Shown piece after piece: positions 27,001 through 37,359 of a stretch of 64,000 nucleotides of DNA. The number at the start of each line of letters is the position of its first letter. Within the stretch, counting starts at the first letter, position 1. A program made the translations under genes and the position numbers. The DNA lies in the NCBI GenBank assembly GCA_029531795.1, contig JAPEIS010000018.1, positions 310,001-374,000 on the forward strand. The letters are read 5' to 3'. The DNA comes from Sclerotinia nivalis (taxonomy: Eukaryota; Ascomycota; Leotiomycetes; Helotiales; Sclerotiniaceae). Under the pieces are notes generated by a model that was given only the letters and a program-made list of their open reading frames with translations, ran no database searches and was not told where the DNA came from.

Positions 27001-29162
27001 CCAGAGGCGCTGGAAGATCATGAGAAGACATTAATCTCGGTCGTCAGAGTTGCTTTGATAGATTCAGATGATGAGGTCCGGGAGGCAGCAGCTGAAGCCT
27101 TCGATTCTCTACAGCAAATCCTTGGCAAGAAGGCTGTCGACCAGGTCTTGCCATATCTCTTGAGCTTGCTCCGTACTGAAGACGAGGCTGACAACGCCCT
27201 GTCTGCACTTTTGACCTTATTGACCGAAACGACAAGATCAAACATCATCCTTCCTAACCTCATTCCCACCTTGACTACTTCGCCTATATCTTCATTCAAT
27301 GCTAAAGCACTTGCCTCACTTTCTACTGTTGCAGGGCCGGCTATGGCAAGAAGACTACCTACTATATTGAATTCATTGATGGATAACATCATTGCTTCTA
27401 AGGACGATGATCTCAAGACAGATCTGGAGTCATCTTTTGACACGGTCGTCCAATCCATTGACGAATTTGATGGTCTCAATGTGGCTATGAATGTTCTCCT
27501 TGCATTGGTGAAGCACGATGATCATCGCAGAAGAGCAAACGTGGATTATCGCCTCGCAAAGTTCTTTGCTGCAGCTACAATTGACTACTCTCGCTACAAC
27601 CAGGATATCGTACGTGCACTGCTTGTTTCTTTTGACGATAGAGACCCAGAAGTAGTCAAGGCCGCCTGGACGGCACTTTCAGAGTTTACTAAACACTTGA
27701 AGAAGGAAGAAATGGAAGCACTTGTTTATTCGACAAGACAAACTTTACAACATGTCGGTGTACCTGGATCTAACTTGCCTGGTTTCGGACTACCCAAGGG
27801 TATCAACGCAATCCTACCCATCTTCTTGCAAGGTCTTATGAACGGTACTGCTGAGCAGCGTACTCAATCTGCTCTAGCTATATCCGACATAGTTGACCGT
27901 ACCAGTGGAGATTCTTTGAAACCGTTCGTCACTCAAATTACCGGACCGCTTATTCGAGTGGTTTCTGAGAAATCTGTTGATGTTAAAGCTGCCATTCTTT
28001 TGACATTGAACAGCCTGTTGGAAAAGATCCCGACATTCCTAAAACCCTTCCTTCCACAGCTGCAACGTACATTTGCCAAGTCTTTGGCCGACACATCGAG
28101 CGAAGTCCTCAGAACTCGTGCTGCCAAGGCGTTGGGTACTTTGATTACTTTGACCCCAAGAATTGATCCCTTAATCGCCGAGTTAGTTACAGGTTCAAGG
28201 ACCTCGGACTCCGGAGTCAGGAACGCTATGCTTAAGGCACTATATGAAGTTATCAGTAAAGCTGGTGCTAATATGGGAGAAGCTTCGCGCAGCGCAGTGC
28301 TTGCATTAATCGATACCGATGCAGAGGATAATGATGTGTCTATGGCCATAACTAACGCCAAACTCCTGGCAGCCTTGATCAAAAACCTTACGCCTGAGAA
28401 CGCTTCAGGACTGATTAAGAACCGTGTCATGACAACTCATTTTACTCCATCTACAGTCCTCGCTTTGAATGCTGTCCTTGTCGAAGCACCATCGTCATTG
28501 ACGGAAACTGCCTTTGCTGATGATCTACCGGAAGTCATCTGCCAAGGCATGTCAAGCAAAAATGTGAGTATGATTGTATCAATTTAAAGGTTTAAAGCTA
28601 ATTTATTTAATAGGACTTTATCTCAGAGAACTTTATCCTCGCCGCAGGAAAATATCTCCTTGCTGAGACAGCCAACCATGAATTTGAGACGACAAAGCCA
28701 ATATTTGAATCATTAGCAAAGTTGATTCAACCAGGAAATACCGCCGATGCTCGTCGTCTGTCACTTGTAGTGGTTCGTACAATATGTCGCCACCAAGCCG
28801 AAGCAGTTCGACCACATCTTCCTATGCTCGCCACACCTGTATTTGCAGGTGTTCGAGATCCTATCATTCCCATCAAGCTAGCAGCAGAAGCAGCATTCCT
28901 CGCATTGTTCAATGTCGTTGAAGAAGAAAGCAAGATATTTGATAAATACATTGCAGCTCAAGAACTGCCACCGAACCAAAAGAGAAGCATGCAGGATTAC
29001 TTTAAGAGAGTTGCGTTAAGATTAGGTAACACGGCACGAGAGAGGAAGGAAGCTGAAGGTGGACAAGGTGGACTGGGTCTTTCTAATGATGAGGTTGATG
29101 ATGAAAAGGAGATCTCAAGTATTGGAAAGGTAGATCTGGGTGAAAAGGCTTTTGATGCATAA
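21021..29162 (+). CDS. gcn1: GCN1, HEAT-repeat activator of the Gcn2 kinase
   Basis: Giant scaffold that binds stalled or colliding ribosomes and activates Gcn2, which phosphorylates eIF2-alpha on amino-acid starvation. Exons 21021-21159, 21230-28563 and 28614-29162 give 2673 residues, essentially the yeast length (2672). The whole protein is HEAT-like helices. The eEF3-like stretch lies at about residues 1480-1640 (segments DDDQWRSKKGACDLLGAM and TDNALDSLIKVSFVHYLDSP). The RWD-binding region that contacts Gcn2 should follow towards residue 2400. The first exon is small (MSEVEINGHNEG), and the second is a single 7.3-kb open exon, which is striking among intron-rich neighbours. The acidic end finishes DLGEKAFDA. 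Confidence 0.96.
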
Positions 29163-29840
29163 AGAAATGAGGTTACGATTTGATGTGATGATTGAAATTC
29201 CGCATAAGCATTGCATTGCCGATAAAAAGTCGTTAGATACAAATTTGGATTCAAGTTACTTTTACAAACTTTAGTCTTCTTAATTCTGTAGTGACTTGTC
29301 AATCATCATTGCATCGTTCTGAAATTTAAGATCTTTCGCTAGCAAAATGGATGCTAGATAAAGGAGGTATGTTTTAGTAATGCTTCATTTCGTCGGAATT
29401 GAGATGCTGTTTGTTATGTTACAAAATAGGGCAAATGGATTGGGTGGTTGATTGTATGGAGAGTATTGAGACTGGGATTGGAGATGTGATTTATAGAGTA
29501 GAGTATATTTTTCATCGGACCAGGACCTTGGGTAAAGCCAAGTTCTCATTACTTAACATGCTTGAGCTTCTAGAGAAGTTTATCTCCTTGCATTCTACAC
29601 AGACTAAGCTTTTTTCTCCCGTAAAACTTTCGCTGGTGAAAATTTCTTTTTTCCTTTATGATTGTTCGTCGAATCTGAATTGTTCTGTTTTATTTATCAC
29701 TCGTGATTCGCCGTTCATTTGTTCTTGATTCATCATTCGTATATATTCATTAGCACAGCGTGAGATTTGAACTGTTCGGGCGTCATTGGTGCATTCATAT
29801 TATTAGTAGAATTAGAGCATTGTGTGTAGTATTAGTGTAG
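29163..29840. other. GCN1 3' flank
   Basis: AT-rich 3' region. The frame 29399-29728 has no support as a gene. Nothing else was recognised. Confidence 0.4.
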
Positions 29841-29849
29841 GGTACAATA

Positions 29850-30440
29850 TGGATCAATCAGGAGGAATCTGAGAGCATTGAATGTTCACTGTCTTTCGTC
29901 ATACTTATCCTGATAAGTTGAACAGTAAAAAGAGAAATCATGGAGCCAAAGCAGTGGCCGATTCTCAGGTCGAGTCCAGAAAAACAGGACCGAACCTCGA
30001 ACAAGAGTGCAGCAGTAAAATCGAGACGAGAAGGAGTTGAGAATGGAATTTTCCAGTTGAAGAAGAGGAAGATTCGGCACGAACGACTCACATAATAGAG
30101 TTGAACAATTCGAATGTTGCCGGAAGAGGTTCACCAAAGGAGATTCATGAACCAGAGGATCGTGAGCCTACTAGGTATTCTCATGCAAACAAGTGATGAA
30201 GGATTTGATAATGAACATTCCTACAATGTGGAGATAGATGAAGAGAGCGACAGTGAGAACAATTGCAGTGATACAACTGCCTCCTAAGACTGGGAGGCCA
30301 TTGGGGCCGATGGCTTTTGACTTGAATCAGAGCCAGAAAGCTTTCAAGCGAATGAGGCCCAAGATTTCCAAACTATGATTTCCAAAGGTTCACAAACCAC
30401 GAAACCACCTTCTTCTGAATATAATGGATTCTCGCAACCT
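29850..30440 (+). pseudogene. Probable pseudogene of an acidic protein
   Basis: The plus strand reads as protein-like sequence interrupted by stops. One frame runs from ATG 29849 through TGA codons near 29870 and 29880, then a long open part broken once by TGA near 30036, to a double TGA near 30196. Open sequence continues one base out of frame as an acidic Ser/Glu/Asn-rich segment (key run VEIDEESDSENN) broken by TAA near 30284 and TGA near 30320. Most of these stops could come from single C-to-T changes in CAA or CGA codons, the pattern left by repeat-induced point mutation. No family was recognised. Chance is possible because the segment is short and low in complexity. Confidence 0.4.
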
Positions 30441-30949
30441 CCTATTATCTATATAGGAGTTTCTTCCCGTGAGCTTATAGTTTTGACTTCTCTTTTACCA
30501 GTTAATCATTACCTATCGCCTTTACATCTCATTTCTCACTATTCATATCGCCCTAACCCATCTCTCTATGATCAATGAATCGTATCATAATACAGAAACA
30601 AATACACTGCAGAGATTCACCTACCTATCGTGAAGCTTATCATTAGTCCTCAAATACTCATGCTGCAAGGGAAGTATGTCCATATCCACTTTAAGCACAA
30701 TACTTTTTGGCTGCATGAAATATCTTCTCGAGATAAAGCGGCAATCATAATATGTACTAAGACTAGAGCGGTAAGCAGCGCAATGACCTCAGGTTGTAAG
30801 GCATCATGAGGATTTTGACTCCGCACGGCCCTTCTCGCTTCGGTGAACTTAGGGTTTCCAAACTTTTCCACCATTTCGCGATTACCATAACAGCAATCGA
30901 CAATCGACAATACCGACGACCACCACCGACGACCCCGAATTCAGTCAAG
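30441..30949. other. Upstream region of the eL19 gene
   Basis: No ORF supported. The last 60 bp before the start are rich in CGAC/CCGACGAC, typical of a short untranslated leader. Confidence 0.4.
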
Positions 30950-31840
30950 ATGTAAGCTCATGCTGTTGCTATTATTTTCATTCCATTCAATCGATCATTT
31001 ACGATGGATTTGATGCGTTGCGAGCCATTTCAAGCGATATCGACAACATGACTTCAAATACATCAAAAAACATCAGAAGCTGACTCAATTTTACACGATA
31101 GGGTCAATCTCACAACCCAGAAGCGTCTGGCGGCTTCCGTCGTCGGCTGCGGAAAGCGCAAGATCTGGCTCGACCCCAACGAGACCAGCGAAATCTCCAA
31201 CGCCAACTCCCGTCAAACCATCCGCAAGCTCGTTTCCGATGGACTCATCATCCGCAAGCCAGTCACCATGCACTCCCGCGCACGCGCTCGTGAACTCACT
31301 GCTGCACGAAGAATTGGTAGACACCGTGGTTTCGGTAAGAGAAAGGGTACCGCAGATGCCCGTATGCCAAGGTACGACATTCGCCACTCCAATGAAAAAC
31401 ATCGACAAATCTACATATTTGCAAGATGGAGCATGGAAGAGGATTGTTAGGCTAATATTTGTTTAGCCAAGTTGTTTGGATGCGCCGTCTTAGAGTCCTC
31501 AGGCGTCTCTTGGTCAAGTACCGTGCCAGTGGCAAGATCGACAAACACCTTTACCACGAACTTTACCACTTGAGCAAGGGTAACACCTTCAAGCACAAGC
31601 GTGCATTGGTCGAACACGTAAGTATTATACTAATTCTTGCTTATTTACTGAAATTCTCAAACTGACAAAATACAATAGATTCACAGAGCTAAGGCCGAGA
31701 AGGCACGTGAAAGACTCCTTAAGGAGGAGATGGATGCCAAGCGTGCGAAGACCAAGGCCGCCCGCGAGAGAAAGGCAGAGAGAAACCAAGCCAAGAAGGC
31801 TGCCCAGTTCGGCGAGGAAGAGGAGACCGAGACAAAGTAA
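30950..31840 (+). CDS. rpl19: 60S ribosomal protein L19 (eL19), start codon split by an intron
   Basis: Component of the large ribosomal subunit contributing to an inter-subunit bridge. Exons 30950-30951, 31102-31371, 31467-31617 and 31679-31840 encode 194 residues. The start codon is interrupted: A and T are at 30950-30951, then a 150-nt intron (GTAAGC...ATAG), and G at 31102, giving [20 protein letters not shown], matching eL19. All later junctions restore conserved segments ([48 protein letters not shown]). The C-terminal part is a long basic helix ending EEEETETK. Unspliced RNA would read ATG-TAA, so intron retention abolishes the protein. Confidence 0.96.
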
Positions 31841-32843
31841 AGGGTTGGGCTTTTGTGGTGGTAGCATTTGGAGTGTATCTGGCAAGGTTTATAATACAGG
31901 CCAGTTGCTTTCGATGTCATATGGCATCCAGCATTATCGCACGGGCAATGGTATCATGATCTTTCACTCTCAAGATTCTTTGGTGTTCAATGGTTTTCTG
32001 CAGTTAAAACGTGTAAACGATACCTCTTTTCCATATCATGATTACCTTGGTGATAACTTCGATTCGTCCAACATAATCTCAATCCTGCAATCCAACTCGT
32101 GGTTTCTATCTTTGGGTCAGATTTCCGGTTTAGATTTCCGGTTTACTTCATTCCCTTCGTCAAGTGAAATGCATCTTTCAACCTTCCCAAATCCCTAGAT
32201 TCTCCTTGTGTATCTGCTTCCATTCTACAATCCGGGAACCCACACTGTCGACCTCAACTTATCTGGATTTTGGATATATCTATGGGCATCTTGATCGGGG
32301 ATCATACCAGCACGTCACAATTTTTAAAACATGTGATTGGACAATTTGGAGGTACCTAGACATTAGACATGAAGATGATATCAGAAGGCAATAGTAGGTA
32401 ATGCAGTCACTATTGGTAGCAACAAAAAGCTTAATGAATCAAATACATTCGATTGATCCCTACCAATATGGGTGCTCTACGTTAGCTAGTGAGATCAAAC
32501 ATATTCAATAGACATTCCTCTCGAAGTAATACGTAAACAAGTGTTATACATCCAAATAACCCATGCCATTGTGAAAAAGTTCGTTAGCTATCAATAATGG
32601 CGATTATTCATCCATTCCATTCAGTTGTTATCAAGATAACTGATCAAATTGGCGTGGATTAAGCTCGGATGCTTAACCGGATAAGATGCTAGCTTATTTC
32701 CGATGGCGGGGATGTGGTAATCGTTCGAGTGCAAATTAACAAACAAAGCTCTACTTTTGGTGCAAACAATTGCTGGTAGTTGAGTGGTATGTTTAATATA
32801 TGAATCATGAAAAGGCTGAGTTGCTAATTGAACCATAGAAAAA
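31841..32843. other. Intergenic region eL19-SHMT
   Basis: 1 kb of 3' and 5' flanks. Open frames overlapping the eL19 3' end are out of frame with it and lack support. A CAG-type acceptor context (CCATAG) stands just before the SHMT start, so an untranslated leader intron is possible. Confidence 0.4.
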
Positions 32844-34628
32844 ATGTCGCTCTTTAAAGGAGCCTCAAGAACTGTGTTCAGAACTGCTGCAGCGCAAAGA
32901 GCAGCAACTTCAATATGTGGCGCGAGAACAGCGGCGACTAGTAGTCGAATGACTATAGAAAGTCAACAAAAGGTTTTCTTCTGGTTAAATTGGTCTTTAC
33001 AATAGCAAAGAGCTGATTTTGTTTGTAACAGCTACTCTCAGCAAACCTTGAACACGCAGATCCAGCAGTCTTCGGTATTCTCCAAAATGTACGATTTCCC
33101 CTCATTGGATCCTCTATCGATGATACATAAGTACTAAACCATTGCGTACAGGAAATAAGAAGACAGAAGCACTTCATCAACCTTATTCCTTCCGAAAACT
33201 TCACATCGCAAGCTGTTTTGGATGCATTGGGAAGTGTTATGCAAAGTACGTTGGGGTGCGATAGAGGAATGAGTCAATATTGACTTTCTGACAGATAAAT
33301 ATTCTGAGGGATACCCGGGTGCAAGATATTATGGAGGAAATGAATTTATCGACGAATCCGAAAGATTATGCCAATCCCGCGCTCTACAGACTTTTGGATT
33401 GAAGGAATCAGAATGGGGAGTCAATGTTCAACGTAGGTCTTTCGTTTGATATGGGAGTTCTTTACTCACAAGCTGTTCAGCATTATCCGGCTCTCCAGCA
33501 AATCTCTACGCATACTCCGCTCTCGCAAACACTCATGACAGAATAATGGGATTAGATTTACCTCATGGTGGCCATCTTTCCCATGGATACCAAACTCCTA
33601 CCAAAAAAATATCGGCTATTTCAAAATACTTCGAAACTTTACCATATAGATTGGATGAAAGTACAGGGCTTATTGATTACGCCAAATTGGAGGAGCTTGC
33701 GACATTGTACAGACCAAAGATTATTGTTGCTGGTACCTCAGCGTATAGCAGACTCATCGAGTATGAGCGTATGCGTGAGATTGCTGACAAAGTTGGGGCA
33801 TATCTGTTGGCTGATATGGCACATATTTCTGGTCTCGTTGCGGCAAAGGTTATTCCAAGTCCTTTCGAATATGCGGATGTCGTCACAACTACCACACATA
33901 AATCACTCAGAGGTCCTCGAGGTGCCATGATTTTCTTCAGAAAGGGAGTTAGAAGAGTCAATCCAAAAACAAAGGAAGAAGAGATGTGGAATCTTGAAGA
34001 TCCAATTAATGCATCAGTCTTCCCAGGACATCAAGGAGGTCCTCATAATCATACTATCACTGCATTGGCAGTTGCACTTAAACAAGCACAAAGTGTTGAA
34101 TTCAGAGCTTACCAAGAAGCAGTTTTACTAAACGCAAAAGCATTCGCAAAGCGTCTGGGTGACTCAAAAGATAAAGGGGGTCTCGGCTACTCCATTGTAT
34201 CTGGAGGTACAGATAACCATCTAGTACTCATTGACTTGAAACCTCAAGGAGTTGATGGTGCCCGAGTTGAACGTGTTCTCGAACTCGTCGGAGTAGCATC
34301 CAACAAGAATACCGTTCCTGGAGACAAATCCGCACTCAAGCCTGGTGGACTAAGAATGGGTACACCAGCTATGACTACTCGCGGTTTTCAACCTGATGAC
34401 TTCGTTCGTGTTGCCGATGTTGTAAATAGAGCCGTTACCATAACTCAACGATTAGACAAAACTGCAAAGGAGGCTGCAGAGGCAAAGGGAAGAAAGAATC
34501 CTGGTAGTGTAAAGGCTTTCTTGGAGTATCTTGGCGAGGGTGAGAATGAAAGAGAGATTGTACAGTTGAGAAGTGAAGTTGAGGAATGGGTTGGCACTTT
34601 CGCATTACCATGGGAGGAAAGTAGCTAG
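32844..34628 (+). CDS. Serine hydroxymethyltransferase, mitochondrial type
   Basis: PLP enzyme converting serine and tetrahydrofolate to glycine and methylene-THF. Exons 32844-32972, 33032-33088, 33152-33245, 33295-33432 and 33481-34628 give 521 residues. The first about 38 residues are rich in Arg, Ala, Ser and Thr with no acidic residue ([15 protein letters not shown]), as expected for a mitochondrial presequence, and the mature part starts near [14 protein letters not shown]. The PLP lysine is Lys280 in [21 protein letters not shown] and the PSENFTS and [13 protein letters not shown] blocks are intact. The cytosolic isozyme would lack the N-terminal extension. It lies between eL19 and a complex I gene, all on the plus strand but independent units. 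Confidence 0.95.
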
Positions 34629-35174
34629 AGAGGGAGACAGCTAATGAATTTTAATGGGATATGCAGGCTTTTGGGCCATCTGATCTTAGGATAGGAAGTG
34701 CGATGGCTTGCATTGTGAATGATAATATCATACATGGGTTTTGATCTCAACTCTATACCATTTTCAAAGATTAAACTTGTACCTGTTGAATTGTGAATGA
34801 ATGATCTTTTGTCAATACTTCTTGATTCTGCATCACCGGGGATTCTGGCTGCAACAGCGCCCTGATATATAATAAGCCAACTCCCCAAACGCACAACACC
34901 ATGCAAGTCCAAAATAAAATTAAAATAAGCAAATCTATAAACTTGATTACTATCTCAACTCTTTGGAAAGAAACAAAAGAATATTTATATATGTTGTAAA
35001 AATCAAACACCATAATCCTCTATCGCATCCAAACCAGCAGCCGTGATTTCCAAAAACCGTCCGACGCACAGACCAATTTCGCGAATCTTGAAGTTCGACG
35101 TCTCACGAAATACATACTTGTATCCACCCTCAAAGTCTCAACCTCAGTCGTGAAATCCCAATCGCATTCTCAAC
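34629..35174. other. Intergenic region
   Basis: SHMT 3' flank and promoter of the complex I gene. Short minus-strand frames here are not supported. Confidence 0.4.
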
Positions 35175-35986
35175 ATGGCATCACAAACCGTGGCAAAAGT
35201 GGCTCAGGCTGCTAATCGTGTTGTTCCTATTAATAAGGTATGGTATTTAATCTCTTCCCTCTCCTTCCCCTCCGTGTCCTTCGTATCCTCTCTTCTCCTC
35301 GGCCCTCGATCGCCCCGTCGCATCACCACATTCATTCCATACTAACCCACTCGCCCACACAGAAATACACCGTCCAAAGCACAGGCATCTGGGAAACCAT
35401 CCGTCGCGTCTTCGCAGTCGATCCCACCCGCTCCAACGGCGTCCCCCTCAACCCACAATTTCGCAATCCTCCTCCCGGATCCAACGAACCTTTTTCTTTC
35501 ATCGACCCGGTTACGCTCCCCGCGGGAGATATTGCCGAAAATCCTTACTGGAAGAGAGATTCGAGGAGGAGTTATCCGCAGTTGAGTTTTGTGAAGCAGG
35601 GGGATGTGGTGGGTTTGCTGAGTGTGGGGAGCGAGGCGAGCCCGAGGAAGGAGTTGATTGGGGAGGCGGGCGGAAGGGAGTTGGTTAGAGTTGGGGAGGT
35701 GGGGGAGAGGGGGTTGGCGGCTTTTTTTGAGGGGGGTGATCGTGAGGGGAAGGCTGCGTTGGAGGTTTTTGGGAAGGGGGGGTTGCCTCCTACGCCTAGT
35801 GGGTTCAGTTTGAGGGAGGGCGCGGATAAATATAGTTTGACGGAGGAGAATGCTTATCCTGAGGAGTAAGTTGCTTTTTCTTTATCTTTTTGGGGTTGCA
35901 TTTGATTTACTATTCGGCTTTTGGTAATGCGATATTTGTACATGACAGCTAACTTAACTAGATATCCATGCCGGACTTTCAAGTAG
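35175..35986 (+). CDS. NADH:ubiquinone oxidoreductase 21.3 kDa subunit (complex I)
   Basis: Fungal accessory subunit of respiratory complex I in the inner mitochondrial membrane. Exons 35175-35237, 35363-35865 and a 25-nt last exon 35962-35986 give 196 residues. Recognised by KYTVQSTGIWETIRRVFAVD, RSNGVPLNPQFRNPPPGS, IAENPYWKRD and the C-terminus ENAYPEEYPCRTFK. Reading on through the last donor (GTAAGT at 35866) gives an in-frame TAG/TAA right after PEE, so a one-ORF gene call would lose the conserved YPCRTFK end. Codon use shifts from C-ending codons (35363-35540) to G/GGG-rich ones (35570-35830), with Gly-rich inserts near residues 110-160 relative to what I expect of the family. Confidence 0.9.
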
Positions 35987-36552
35987 AGGGTCTTTAGTCT
36001 TTGGTCCTTATCTGAAGAGGATAGATAGGAGAGAGGCAGGAAACACTTGTACATATGCTTATGCAGAAATGGTGGAATAGAAGTTTGGGAATTCATATGG
36101 CACAGTATATTTTCATTGCAGTACAATGCTTTAGGTGCTTGGTTGATGAATGCAGCCAGCCTATGATTTGTTCGGGAGAGCACTGTAGATGGATTTGAGA
36201 GGAATTTTATGTGTTAATTTCATGCTCATGCTCATGATTGAGCTCAAGTATAGCTGCGGAAATAAGAAACTCATTATGAAAGATGAAGGGTTACAGTTTT
36301 ACCGTTTACAGCTAACGTGTATACGTACCAAAGTATGTATATATTTAAATCGAGAATCTGAGTGGAGTAGGGCTAATATCTGTTGTGGATCTGTGGTGTT
36401 GATATTAGATTATTTCTAATGCCTGACACTGAGCTGAGGAATCGATAGGTTTGGTATGTATTGCTTTATGTCTACCTTCTTTATGCCCGCCCTAGCTTGG
36501 AAATATACCAGACTATGAATATAAGAATATATGGGTCCTTTCCATTATAACA
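35987..36552. other. Convergent intergenic region
   Basis: 3' flanks of two converging genes, AT-rich. No gene seen. Confidence 0.4.
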
Positions 36553-37359
36553 TTAGAAAATGATACTTGCAGTTGGTGAGCCCAGTGAGACTAGGGGTGT
36601 CTCGAAAGTCATGGGTCTTATTAGTCCCGGCCAAACACAAATTCTTTGAACACACCACAACGTCCGAAGTTTTATGTTGAGGATGTCAATGAGAGATGCT
36701 TGGGCTATGGGATGGCTTAGGACTTTTTTTCCTGCACTTCCATGGCTCATGCTACCAACATTATTACGCACTCCGTAATGTCCAACGCTTCCTGTAAAGG
36801 GTTGTTCGTCTGGAAACAAATAGTTTCCTTGTATGGCCACGTGCATGAGACCCTGATATTTCGGATCATACGCTCTGATATCATGGAAGATAGCAGCAAG
36901 CATATTGATGTCGCAGATGTCGTAGGTGGTGTGAAAAAAGAGGACATCGTCGTCAGGACTGACCCGAATGTGACTGTCTCCTGCGAGAGGTAGACGAATA
37001 CGGAAGTGATCTAGCGCCGCCCATCTAGACTCTTTGGTGGTCGAGAAAACCGGACTGATCGTGTGATTTGCGTCAGACTCATTGATTGCGAGCTCATAAT
37101 AGCTACCGCTAATAATATTGCCCATATGGTTGCGAGTAGAGTACAATCGAGATTGTTTGTGGTGGATCTCGGTTTGATCTACAGTTGTGAGGTTGATGCG
37201 AATCGGGATGAAGCGGCGTCGTGGTTGAAGTGCCAGTGACCAGATACGTAGACGAATTTCCTTGGGAAGAATGGAGAATTGATGAAATGACCCGGTTTTA
37301 CTTAAAGGTTCATTCTGCTTAGGTGAGGCAAAGTGCACATCATTGAATAACCCGGTCAT
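36553..37359 (-). CDS. 2EXR-domain protein, uncharacterised
   Basis: Single-exon frame of 268 residues with an ATG start. Residues about 24-45 (GSFHQFSILPKEIRLRIWSL) are the hallmark of the fungal 2EXR family, and the following QPRRRFIPIRI and TTKESRWAALDHFR segments fit too. The family is large and expanded in Pezizomycotina; its molecular function is unknown. The N-terminal part is conserved in style, while the C-terminal third (after about residue 190, Gly/Ser/His-rich) is low in recognisable signal and may be diverged or truncated. It flanks a gene-poor 3.7-kb stretch. Confidence 0.8.
   Translation of the reverse strand: MTGLFNDVHFASPKQNEPLSKTGSFHQFSILPKEIRLRIWSLALQPRRRFIPIRINLTTVDQTEIHHKQSRLYSTRNHMGNIISGSYYELAINESDANHTISPVFSTTKESRWAALDHFRIRLPLAGDSHIRVSPDDDVLFFHTTYDICDINMLAAIFHDIRAYDPKYQGLMHVAIQGNYLFPDEQPFTGSVGHYGVRNNVGSMSHGSAGKKVLSHPIAQASLIDILNIKLRTLWCVQRICVWPGLIRPMTFETPLVSLGSPTASIIF

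Noticed and set aside
31707..32198. 163-codon frame overlapping the eL19 3' end
   Set aside because: It is out of frame with eL19 and its composition comes from the Lys/Arg-rich coding strand.
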